Below, one piece after another: positions 52,401-64,000 of a stretch of 64,000 nt of DNA (within the stretch, counting starts at the first letter, position 1; each line of letters starts with the position of its first letter). The notes below the pieces were generated by a model that saw only the letters and a program-made list of their open reading frames with translations, did no database searches and was not told where the DNA came from. The stretch spans positions 90,122 through 154,121 of the forward strand of contig NW_019091606.1 in assembly GCF_001949145.1 (NCBI RefSeq), given 5' to 3'. The translations under genes and the position numbers were made by a program. This DNA comes from Acanthaster planci (lineage: Eukaryota > Echinodermata > Asteroidea > Valvatida > Acanthasteridae).

Positions 52401-55400
52401 TCCAGCACAGATTTACGCCACTGTACGTTTGTAATCTCATACAGGAGCTCCACCAGAAATGGATTCCGACTGTAATTCAGAGACAAACACAACTATCTAA
52501 TGACTTGCCATCAAGTCCAGGTATATCCTCACATGTAAGGTTCTTATCCGGTTCGCAAGTGACTTGTCATACACGAATGCGCAAGCAATTACAAGCTCTC
52601 ACGTGATGAACACTGATCAGTTGCACGTTACCTTCCTGTTTCATAGGTCTAGGTGAAGTTGTGCGGTGGGCGTGGTTTAAACGAAAGTGACGTCACGCTT
52701 ACGAACCGGATAGTGGATCATCTGACAGTGGGAAGTGTACACCACCGGATTCTGAAGATGGCAGCATTATTTTTTTTTACATTGTTGGTAAATACATTTG
52801 TGCTACCTGATAGGCCCATTTTTTAAGGTGACCAGAAGTAAGATCGACATGTCATCTTTCCTTTGACTTTTTTTCTCAGGGAGATGGGTATCTGAGATCT
52901 CCTGGATGGCAGTATACTCTATGAACCTCAAAACATGCACTAATGCTTGATCTCAAAATTGCAGTTTCGAATTTTAATCCCTTTACGCCACACACTGGGA
53001 AACAAAATAATTCCATGCATACTTATTAGTGCCAAGACCATTTTACAGATTTAATTAATTTGAAACTCTTGGTGTTATTTGTTGGTCTTTCACATATTGG
53101 TACCGGTATAGCGTGGGAATCTTCCGATCGCACATTTATCTAACGTGCTTCTTGCTTGGAAGTGGCACCGTCTGTTACGGACTTTCTAAACTTTTCCCTC
53201 CCGCACCCCTTCCTTTCCCTGTCACCAAGTCTTTCACCCTTTCTCCTCATCGTCCCTTAGGGTGCACGTCTTGTCTTACTCTTTTACAACGTTGTTAATG
53301 CTTCACTTCTGCAGTATAAAATTTGACTTGCAAATATGCAACAGCATGCTATGACAACAGCGACAGTTATTGGCCAGAGCCAAGTGTGATGGTAAACCAT
53401 CCATGGTCCGTTGTACACGGTTTTGTTCGTATTCACCGCCAATCAAAGGGTTCATGCCGGCGAGTCGCCTCCTTCACCAAAAGATTCAGCCGACAGCGAC
53501 ACATAGGCCTGAAGGCAAGAGACAGCCAGGCATTGTGTTCACGTACACGTCCTGTTCGACACGTCATGCACGAGCTCAGATGTTGACCTTGGAATCTGTC
53601 CTCTAAGAATGAAAGAAATTAACCATCAGCAGCAGCCTTGAGAAATGTCCATCCGATATGAAAACACTTGACTTGGTTTGTTAATTACTGTTTGGTAAGG
53701 AGAAATGTTGAACGGGTCTCAATAATAAATTACGTATTAATCATCTCGAAAAAAGTTAACCAATGGCTAATGGGCGATCGACTGAATACGGAGGTGGGGC
53801 TTTGCACTGAGTAACAGTGATTGAACCCTTTTTATCGTTTGAAGACCAAAATCAAGGGTGCTATTTATTTGACCTGGGTGTTTGTGTATCATATCTTCCA
53901 ACTTGAGCCCTCTTAGAAAAATTATTCATTTGTTTTCAAACACATAAATATCTCAGGTGCTTGATTGCTTGGGCTAGGTGCAAACGTCACTACGATGTGG
54001 CACAGTCCCCAGACGTCCGACCTGACAAATACGTGACTGAACGTGCGAAATGGACAACCCTAGAGGTGTCCAAATGCAGACAAGTGGCGCTCTCCGTCTG
54101 GTTTAATTCAAGTGGTAAGGACATATCAATTTTACACGACGGGGGACACTTCAGTCCTACGAGAATATAGGGTGGATTCTGACACTCTATAATTAAAAGT
54201 GAAGGCTTTATCAAACATTGCATAAGTGCATCATACATTTTGGGAGGTACTCCGTAAACTACGGGCCAAGATTTTGGCCCGAATTGTCCAGGCTTGATTT
54301 CTATCTGTAATAAAGCCGTTAAGTCTAGGCCTTAGCCGGTTCCAATATACTCAATTTCTCATTGTCTTCGTTCAGTGAAGAAATTGATTCTAAGACTAGC
54401 CATTATGTGGGGGTAAAACCTGTATTGAAAGTGCAGTAGAAGTTAAGTAAGACTTGTTTGCATAGGAAAGTTATAGTTCCTTATGATTTCTCACCACTGA
54501 GTCAAGGAGCTGTACGTGACTCCAGTCATGCTAGAGCCTATGAAAAACGGAGCCTGTGAAAAACAGTCTCGTCTCCAGAAACCCTATTTAGTTAAAGTGC
54601 ATGACAATAAATGGTCTAGTAACCAGTACTGGTATAGCAGTTGCACACAAAGCGTCTCGTTCGGTTCTCTCATGGCAGGGCAGGGAATTGTTTTACACGA
54701 CACGCAGGGGAAATCCGACTTCAATAATGGCTGTAATGGCGGCTCTGGAGGAGCATTCCAAGAGGGGAACTTCCCAGAGGCATAGAGACTAGTCTCCTCT
54801 CAAAACCTATTTTCCCATAAGAAAGTTGCATGGTGTGTCCAAAGACAGTTGTGTGATAAATAAAACGCGACCAGGTACCGGTTCTCCATCCGTTATTGTT
54901 GACGAGATGTTGTTGAAGGAGGGAGCACGAGGAGGACGTACTGAGTCTGAGAAACAGTTACTGTCATGCCCGGCAATAAAGACGAAAAAACCTTGGCCGG
55001 CAAATTCTCTCCCTGCAACGACTCAGGCTTGAATCACATCGGCGACACGGAGTCTGGGCCATTCGAATGTCAAGGAAATCGCCACTACGAGCTGTATTAA
55101 ACAAGCCATCGTGTACCTGTCTGAGCCATTTCAATTTCCACAAAGGCAAGTCTTAAATTGCTCAACGGTCGTCGTGGTAACAGGATTTTCTTTCCTATTT
55201 GGTAGGGGAAGTTAAGACTGCATCGTAAATTATTTCCGCGAGCTTCAGCCTCATCAACAGCTGAAAATTGCTGGCTGTAAAATGTGTTCGTTGGAACCAT
55301 TTCTGAAAGATTCAAATAGGCCCAGCATGTAAACGATTCTTTCGTAAATAAAATCAAGCGGAGTGTTTAAATTTGACCTTATTAATTTATATATTTATTT

Positions 55401-57316
55401 CATTTATCGGGATACACTTACAAAGACATTCTACTCAAAGAGGATGCATATAAACCTTAAAAACAAAACATGGACACAATATTTAACCAGCTACCACTGG
55501 ACAGCCCAAAAGAAACATAATTCTGTCGAGGGGCTCTCCAACTGGTTAAATAGAAAAACAGGAAATAATTGAAAGTAGGAAAATTTGGCCTCGTAATTAT
55601 CATTTTTGTTTCTTTGTTACACTGTTAATTATTTATCATAAGTGGGCGCTGCATTACACAAAAATTTATATCTTACATCTTTGACAACGGGATGGATGAA
55701 CCATTACAAGGAAAACTCGTAAAAATCCATGCCTAAGGGAGCATGATGATGATTAAAATTCCAACAAAGTGGGGTCAGTAGAGCTGTCGAATTACTGTCC
55801 GACATTAACCACTCGACTCGAGGCACGAGCGCAGGGATCTCCACATTTGTACCTCCGTAGGCCGTAAACACTTGTAAAATAGTACAAGTTCAACATGCGG
55901 CCCAATACCCAACTGGCTGGACAGAGAGAGACTCATCAATATTGGAACAAGGCACGGGGGAACAATGTTTGAACACGCAGATGCTCAAGCAGAGAAGTTT
56001 GAAGCTCCCTGCATTCGCATCGAATAATTTACATTCGTTTGAAAACTAGCTGGCATCATTTTTATCCACCCAGGCTGAGTTTTGGATTTTAACATTTCTT
56101 CTTGCTCTGTCATTTATACATTGTGTTTCCTTTTTGTTTTTCGACTGATGCAAGTTAAATTATAATGCAAGAGATCCTTCCTGTTGGGTGCAGGTCTTTC
56201 TTTACCAGCAGCTTTCTTTCCCGTCTTCGATAATTTTGATCTTCACGCTTTGTAAATCACAAGGTTCTGCCGCAAAAGAGAAAACTGCACAGTGTGCCCT
56301 GGTTCCCCGACCCCCCCCCAACTCATCGCAACTCGGTTCCGCCAGAAATGAAACGGAGATGATACGGCGCTCCTCTCCCTGATTGCGCCGGCCACTTACC
56401 GGGCCTCTTCAAAGTGCCGGATTCCCGTCCAGAATGCAGAGAAGCAGGACAGCGAACGCCGGTCCCATGCAGTGATTACCCGATGAGTGAAGCCTACTTC
56501 ATACACTTCGCAGGGGCAGTCATTGTTTGCTTGAAAGTACACGTACATGTATATGGCAAGCAATGGACATGCAGCAACACCGCGATGATCAATTTATTTC
56601 CTTCAAGAAGAGGTCATCAGTGGCAACCCTACAGCAGTTACGAAATGAGGGGGGGGGGTGCAAAAGAGAGGTGGAACCGCGCCCATCTGGGTGTAAGTTT
56701 TTCTCTGAAATAAATCTAAATATCGAGTTGAAAGTAGACCTAAAATAGAAAAAAATGAAAGCATAAAGCACCCCTTAATAAAAAAAATTGGAAATTGTCA
56801 AGGGATTGTCACTGGCAAATCGCACGTTTGGGTATCCTTTAATTTACGAGTTCCCATGCCGTTTTCAAGCCTTAGCAGTCGAAATCTCTGCCACGTTATC
56901 TGCACATTAATAGACAGAGCATCATTATAAAAATCCACAAGGATAAAAATTGGTATAAAAAAGACCAAATGTACGGAGAAGGGAAGACCGAGGTGGAAAG
57001 AAAATTTCTATCACCAGAAAGGTCCAATTTGGCCATTGACAATGTGGAATAAAAATATATAAGGGACAAATGTAGAATGAACACAGTAAGAAGTCAGCAC
57101 ACGATAAAACACACACTATTTAAAAATGAAAGTAAAATGGGTAAACAGTATACCCCAACAGCAGTCCCTATTGTACCATTACTCACGAGAAAAGAGAAGA
57201 AAAAGGAAAGTGATGTGGAACAACGAATTTCAACGGGTAATGTGTTCCACAAAGACGGCAACCATAGACAATGGAATTTAAAACGTAGGGGAATCTCTGA
57301 ATTATCAATACCCGTT
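49401..57316. other. Non-coding stretch, no gene recognised
   Basis: Short frames only. A hairpin-like C/G-rich repeat occurs at about 52060-52145. A CRE-like TGACGTCA at 52688-52695 precedes an ATG at 52758 with a nearby splice-donor-like GTAAAT. A G run lies at about 56649-56658. Confidence 0.45.
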
Positions 57317-57361
57317 AACAACAACAACAACAACAACAACAACAGCAGCAGCAACAACAAC
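57317..57361. repeat. AAC/AGC trinucleotide microsatellite
   Basis: About nine AAC units are followed by AGC units and further AAC units. It lies inside a 125-codon open frame (57077-57454) where it would read poly-Asn/Ser, but that frame has no other coding support. Confidence 0.9.
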
Positions 57362-60300
57362 TGTTATCTCGTTGATTCAAGTGAGGGGAGTTATGTAGAA
57401 ATAGTCAGCTGTGTCATGGTTATCTACAAAAGTAAAAAACGAGTAAAATGGTAGTCCAATGATAAAAGTACGATATTTCTGACAATAATTACGAGGTAGA
57501 CTGCACTGTAGTCACGTATCCTGTTGTGCTCTTGTGCAACGCATTAATCATGTCAGCACAACGTGTGCGAATCCACAGTTACGCCCAACACGTATGTGTT
57601 TACTGGAATTTCTACATGCACTCCCCACTTTGTTGAAATCTGTTCAATAATTTTCTGGGTGAAAACGGTGTTTTGTTAAAGTATCACTGTTTTCCAGACA
57701 GAGGACTGCAGAAGATACGTATTGCATATAAATTTGACCCGGAAGTGTTGAGCGTGTCTCTTTATGATTTCCCTTCCCAAGGGACGGCCGATGCAGCAGC
57801 ATGGTGCTTCACTATTTCCCAATAAATAATGAAGTTTTCAACAGGATTCTCGAAATTAATGCACTTGCGTGGCGGCTGGCAAAATATGTGTAGACCTAAC
57901 AATCCTTTCAATGTGTCTGGCCCGGTTCGCAGAATCAGCGTTGTACAGTATCGGTAAACATAGTGGGCGTCAATAACCTCCGAGAGGCTGCGCCCGATGC
58001 ATTAAAACATCACTGTCAATTTTCTTTCATGCTTGGTCGCACCTGGAGTGATCTTGTTTTTCATTCAGGTTGACGTCTTCATACGGCTCAGAGATTCATT
58101 TCTTCCTTTCCGCTCACGACACAAGGAAACACACACACATGTTGACGAGCTTTCCACGTTTGAATGAACGTACTTTTTACTTCAGCCATGGGCTCCTCAA
58201 CTATATCACTTGTTTGAAGAGCGGCAGTCGATTTTTCGGAGAGTTCATTGTGCATAAGCTTGAGAAGCAGAGGCTGCAAGCCAAATACAAAGAGTTTAAG
58301 GATTCCATTTCATTGAATGGCTACTTTCCCACTTCAGCACACTTTTAAACATTCAGCGAGGACGTACGTCCTCAATTGATGCTCAGAATTAGAAAAAGGG
58401 ACTGCGGAATTGTAATTATGGCACCCTGGATCTAATTTAGTGAATTCGATTAGGACCAATTAGGACAATTTGCAGTCTAAGTCGTTGTTCGAGGAAACCT
58501 TACTCTGCGCTTTGGCAAAAGATCAAAAGATGTGATATGTATATACACTCCAGTCCTACATCGTTTTTAAAGAAACCCGACGATGTCTTTAGCACTACAT
58601 AATCAGGTAGTTCATAATCCACGTTGTTCTTCAATTGAGGCAAGGGGGGCATTGTCGATACCAGGGCTTTTGCTTAAGTCTTAATTCCAGTTGCTTTTCA
58701 AAAATTATTATTGCAAAGCTGTGGAATATCATAACATTTCGACCTGGTATAATTACTCTACATAAAAACGAGAATCCAGTTGCTCATTTGTCGTCGAACA
58801 AATCACCGCAGGCTGTGTGTAGCCTAAACACCACTCGCCATAAATCCACCCATCCAATGACATGAATACAGAATAAGAAAGCTTTCGCCGGCCATGACAG
58901 CCGTTGTTACCACAAAGGGTTAATTTTAGATATAACAGCAAGGAATCGCCTCATCCGGCAAGGAATGGCTCAGCCTGCCGACAATCCCGCTGCCGTTTGC
59001 TATAATGTTATGTACTTAATCGGGTACGCCCCTAGACGGCACTCCGTCACTTGATACTGCATGCATTAGATTGTATTTACAGAGCTTCAGCATATGGGAG
59101 AGCAGAAAATGTCCAAGATGTCAGCAACGGCGGGTATACGCAGTAGAGACATGGATGGAGAACATAATTGCAAGCTCGAATATCCCATATAGACATGTAG
59201 GCCCTAGCAGCATGCCCTTAACACTATTTTCTCAAGGACTACCGATGCAACCAGACATAGAGCAATTAATTTGAGTTTCCTTCGCATCGCTCTATGAGAA
59301 GATTACACAAACAAACAAGGGGAGAAAAATGATTTAATTCAAGCATTAAAATTATGGGGAAGGCTTAAACTGTGGAACTTAATACCAACATCAGTGAAGC
59401 TAAAATGTGCGGTGTTTGCCCAACTGGACTTACGAGGAGAGTCCAAGAACCGGGCCCCATATTTCATTGGTCCAAGACACAGCCAGCTTGTCAGAGCCGT
59501 GCCGGTGCATGCGCAGGTAGGGGCTGCATGCAGCAGTCTCTACCACAGACTCGTACGTAATCTGTAGCCACAGCCAACATCGGAGCATTTCAGGAGGACA
59601 CTGGTTAGAGGTGATCATTTAGAGGCCCACGCAGGAGTAAACCAAGGTTTGCCGCCATTTGGGGAAGAGTCCGAACTGATGATTCAGGTGGATTTATAAC
59701 GACCTGCCTTAATTAATGAAGGGTAGCCTACTTTAAGCCAAGAGAGGTGGCTGTAATTTGCTTGAGTCTGCCTTCGCGCGTCACCCGTCCTGTGTATGTC
59801 ACGCCTGCATGACAGACCTGCGCGGGTACCCTGGATTCAATATTAAAATCATTGATTTCGTAAATATTATCTCGATGTCCAACCAACCTACAAAAAATAC
59901 AAATTATTATATATGGCTCAGTTTAATGTAGGTGGGACTGCGTCATACGAGGTAAAATTGACTAGTGACCTAATAAACTGTTTTCGACATTTTTGTGGCA
60001 CCATGGGATTGGATGACAAACACTGCATATTATACGCAAACCTATGGGGAACTGAAGCGGAGGCATATCAGTCGTCCCACCTAATTACATAAATTCTGTT
60101 TTCACAAAGCTCTGGGTTGACGACTTGGAATAATTTATTCCCAAATGTCAGTTTTTAAGGCTAATGAGGTAAAGTTTGGAGTTACTCTTGTTTTACAGAC
60201 TGTAGACCAAAGCTCTTATATAGACAACGCGTTATGTGATGACGAGCCAGTACTTAGAAGGAAAAATAAATCGGTGTTCGACTGGTTCACCCCCATCATG

Positions 60301-63300
60301 CAGTGAAATTCATGGCTTGTTCGTCACCGTTCGTCAAAAAAGAAGTTTCTTTTTTCGACTACAGAAGATGCATTCTACCCGCAGCATGAAGAGCAAGATG
60401 AGGCGAACCAGGGAAAAATTAATAACTTGTTCCCTCCAATTTTTCATCAGGCTCAAACATCACATTTTAATTAAGTAGCACTGACGTTTCTCTTTGAGGT
60501 CCTATGTGCCAACGAGTACCATGCAGCATCAGATGTGACAAGCAAACAGAATCACGAATTACTTTTTAATTGGAATTGAGGTAAATGTCACACTTAATTT
60601 AGGGCTTGATATGCCAATAAAAAAGAACCTTTTATTAACCACAGAATGTCTTTCTAGCACTAAATAATAATAATTGAAATCGGTGGAAAACGACAGCTTG
60701 GTAAGAATGAATAGCTGTATTCTGCTTCGTCCACTCATATTTCTCTAGTGGGTTACAGTCCTCTTTTAATCCGAGGGAAACATTTTAAAAAAATCAGGCT
60801 GCACAAAAAAGTGTGTCTTTGATGCCTCAACCTTTAGTTTCCCACCTAACACATGCGTACTGCAAAGAAACATATGTAACATGTTTTTGGAAAATGAATT
60901 AAGTGAAGCAAACACAAGATCCAACTTTCTAGGAAAATGACCGTACAGCCGGGCGAAAAAGGCCAGTTCAAACCAGACGGGCCATGATACATTTTGCAAG
61001 GTTGTTTCTGAAAGCTTCGAGTTATTGATTTTCGTAACGGTAACCAGATACACGGGTCGCTTCTGCAGGTCCCAACGCCTGCACTTTCCCGGGGAGAAGA
61101 CAACGATTTCCTCGGGTAGGAGACTCCCGAGGATAAACAAGTCGAACGCGTGATTCCCGCCTTGCGTACATACACGCAGGCCACTGCACTGGCTTGAATG
61201 CTGATCAGTCTGTTAGAGCAAATGAAATGCTGAAACTGTCAAGAAGCGGCATGCCCATCGACCCTCTTGCTCAAATGTGCACTTCACTACAAACAGTGAA
61301 CGAGGCACAACGCCCCCTGCCGACGCGCCAATTCTCTTTAAAAAAAAATACAGCCTGTAAGGTTAGCCTGCAGTTTTCTATTTTGATAAACCTTTTTTGC
61401 CATCCTCATTGCATCATTGTGATAAGTCATCCATTTACGAATGAAAGTACCGGCTCATCGAGTCACAGACCGATGCATAGCATTCAGAAATAGTTTTAAA
61501 GGGGAAAATCACTCTAAACAGCTTATTACTTGAAAGGAAAGCGTCCTGAACTGTTTTATAAAAAGGGCACAGTCATTCTAGGCTCATGAACTTGATTGGT
61601 CAGTGCCAGATGAGTAAGCTTGAAATCCTAATTCTGATTGGCCAACTGACATTAATCGCCAAAGTCCGAAGAAGAGACTGATGCCCATGGAAGGTAGCCT
61701 CCGAATTTTCTTTTCTTGTAAGCCTTGAAACCTTATTTTTTTGTGAATGTGTGACGATCTATATGAGTTGGAAAAATGGCTGTCGTAAACGTTTCTCCCA
61801 AAAGGTTTTTCATGAATTTGCAATCCTCCCTTGGTTATACTTGTATTTTCAGACAGTACATAACGCGGAGCCCGACTTAAAGCTATAGTTAAGTCTCGTT
61901 GTGATTCCATAATATAGTTTAAACGTGTTTTTTTTTTCATTTTTAATCAATCGAAAAATGAGAAGTACATACCGATTTACACGATTTGCATTGTGGCTCC
62001 GTGGAAACCAGATGTTTAATTAAGAATATCTTAAGGAAAGAAAAAGAGCAGGCCTGTAAAAACATATATTTATTATTACTCAGAATCCAATTGATTAATA
62101 TCTTTATACCCACAAGAAATCTCACGTGAAGTGACATCATTGTGCATGCTGTTAGGTGTTTGGAGTAATGCTTAAATGTCTGAGCTTTTGTTATTAACAA
62201 AACACTGAAAGAAATGAGCATTATTTAGTGGTTTAATCTCTGAGCTGTACGCAAACAAACGATGGCAAAGTGCTTAGTCAACCGGGGGAAATGGTAACAA
62301 ATCGCGTATTCTGGGAACTTTGCGGCGGTGGTTTTATTCTACAGAACCAATGTAAGTCAAAATACCTGATCAGAGAAATTCACACTGTAAAACAGGCAAA
62401 AACACACACAATATAATAGGCACGACAACGCAGAATGCCTTAGTGTATAGTATCAGTTCCCTAAACGTTTTCAAAATTGTCCCATGTTGTTGTTAAATTT
62501 CGGAAATTCCCTACGCGAGGCCCACTTGCAAGCCTCCATTACTTTGTCATCCACTACATCCAGGGCTAACAATTACGCTTATAGTGTTTAGGGTCAGTGT
62601 CAGGTTAAGATGTGTCATCTGCACAATTGTTTTCCTCCTTTTTTTACGCATTCCTTTCACGATTAACGGGCCCTTAAGGCCTTGCCAGAGGCAGTAGACT
62701 CGTACTTAATGTAGCTGCTTAATGGATCTGACTAGCCGGTGAGGAAACCGTAAAAACCATAATTAGTCGCTGCTGACACTAAAATTTGGATAACCTTTAC
62801 GCCCTCTTGTTTTGTGGCTTCTTGTTTTGTTTCTCGTTTCCGTTCTCTTTAAGCTGTACCAAGCAGTTTGACATGCACCAATACTCACGGTCATCAAGAC
62901 ATCACAACAGACTCTCCGTTTTGTGTCCTAAACGGTGGGGCTACTCGTTAGTTGGTAATTGGGACTTGGATCTTGTTCTTGATCTCCACGGCTGTCGCTT
63001 CGCACAGCGCGATTCGTGTATCACGTGGTATCAAACTTAGACTTGAAATCAAGTCGGTAATTGGCCGAGTGTATCTAATCCACCTTCCTTGCGATGCATA
63101 CGCGGTGCAGTTCGGTGTGCAGTTTAATAACACGCGTGAACGGTCAGTGCAACCTCGCTCCCTGATATGCGTGTTTGCCGGTGCCCGATTAGGCCTAGCG
63201 ACTTGAGCAATCTGCAAGCCCTTGTGTACGCACTGGAATGATTGTGGGCACGGCAGTGGGGCCTCCAGACTAGAAGATCACATCCAGCCCCAAAGGCCCA

Positions 63301-64000
63301 CATGAACAAAGGGAAGTGGGCCTCATTTTGTGCTTTGACATAATAAGCATGTCATTTCGACTTCTGGTAAAGGTCAGTGTTGGGCGCCATGATGGATAGT
63401 GGGTAGGAAGCTGTAACATGCATTAGTATATACATTCAGGAAGTCATTACTGTCGCCCAAATTGTTGCTTCGCGTCAGTCTGTAAAATTATGACCATTTT
63501 ATCATGAATTCTGGCATCGACCTTCCATCACACGCCAGAAGCCAAAGCAAAGCGGTAACGGCTCTTAACCGATTTGAACCAAGGTTTGCCCAATTCTTTT
63601 ACGTTATCTTCCGAGGACTGTATAGGACACCGTGCTGAGTCGATAAACCCCTGCACAGACGCATCGAGAAAGGTATCCTGTACGTCCAAATGAAGATTAT
63701 CCGCAATCGGGGGTTTGTGATGTAGTCCAGCTGCGCCTACACCGTTACTCTTTATACATGCCCAAGTATGCCACCCCCCAAAAATCAAAAGTCTTTACTT
63801 CAAGCGACCATTCCAAATACAAAAGGGCGCCTACTCTCTCATCCAAAATCATCCCAGCACATCAACTGCCATTCATAACTATCGAGCAAACAGTTCCGAA
63901 AAGAAAATAACGCATGTGCGACACCAACATCAGGTACTCAGTAGGTAGAAATACATGTACATTTTATTTGCATACCTCAAGGTGAGAATTATTGTAAGGT
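57362..64000. other. Distal end of the gene desert, no gene recognised
   Basis: No protein-coding homology, tRNA or rRNA was recognised on either strand. Several AT-rich patches with homeodomain-like TAAT words occur (for example 60560-60600, 62060-62110 and 62750-62770). Single-sequence inspection cannot tell conserved elements from background. Confidence 0.4.

Noticed and set aside
57077-57454. 125-codon frame containing poly-Asn
   Set aside because: The length is inflated by a trinucleotide microsatellite, and the flanking translation shows no recognisable domain.
60766-61140. 124-codon minus-strand frame, considered as a possible MYO1D fragment
   Set aside because: The translation contains no myosin tail or motor motifs. 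No other MYO1D-like exon was recognised on the minus strand.

Overview
The window is eukaryotic nuclear DNA from an animal, most likely a marine invertebrate deuterostome. The coding content is spliced with GT-AG introns and about 40% GC. The sequence is peppered with the octamer TACATGTA and with TAGGCCTA-type words, which I associate with echinoderm and other marine invertebrate genomes. An echinoderm is my best guess; a hemichordate or amphioxus is not excluded. It is a draft scaffold, with one 99-N gap (20527-20625) and isolated single Ns at 1502, 2525 and 44394.

Two protein-coding genes can be supported, both on the plus strand. The first is PSMD11/Rpn6, a 26S proteasome lid subunit, in 11 exons from 713 to 13770. 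All ten introns can be placed by canonical splice sites, and the predicted protein is 419 aa against 422 in human. The second is CDK5R1 (p35, the neuronal CDK5 activator), an intronless gene at 25343-26383 encoding 346 aa. It has a plausible TATA/initiator promoter just upstream, one short uORF, and a poly(A) signal near 27204. The genes lie in tandem about 11.6 kb apart. PSMD11 and CDK5R1 are also immediate same-strand neighbours on human chromosome 17q11.2, so the pair is an ancient microsynteny. The genes are functionally unrelated (housekeeping proteolysis and a developmental kinase activator), so shared or embedded regulatory DNA is a reasonable explanation for their linkage.

The rest is non-coding as far as I can see. 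The PSMD11 introns carry a decayed coding-like segment with a 33-bp proline-codon minisatellite, a TA-flanked pogo-like MITE, a foldback element and a two-copy dispersed repeat. Between the genes lie a large inverted repeat in or just after the PSMD11 3' UTR, a broken mariner-type transposase relic on the minus strand, and an inverted repeat that flanks the assembly gap. Downstream of CDK5R1 about 37 kb shows no recognisable gene; MYO1D, the next gene in vertebrates, was not recognised. That desert contains further foldback or hairpin elements (30550, 39341, 44398, 49356), simple repeats and a few regulatory-looking clusters. I see no bacterial-style system, CRISPR array, rRNA or tRNA gene. 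The main point of interest is the conserved gene pair and the desert attached to the p35 gene.
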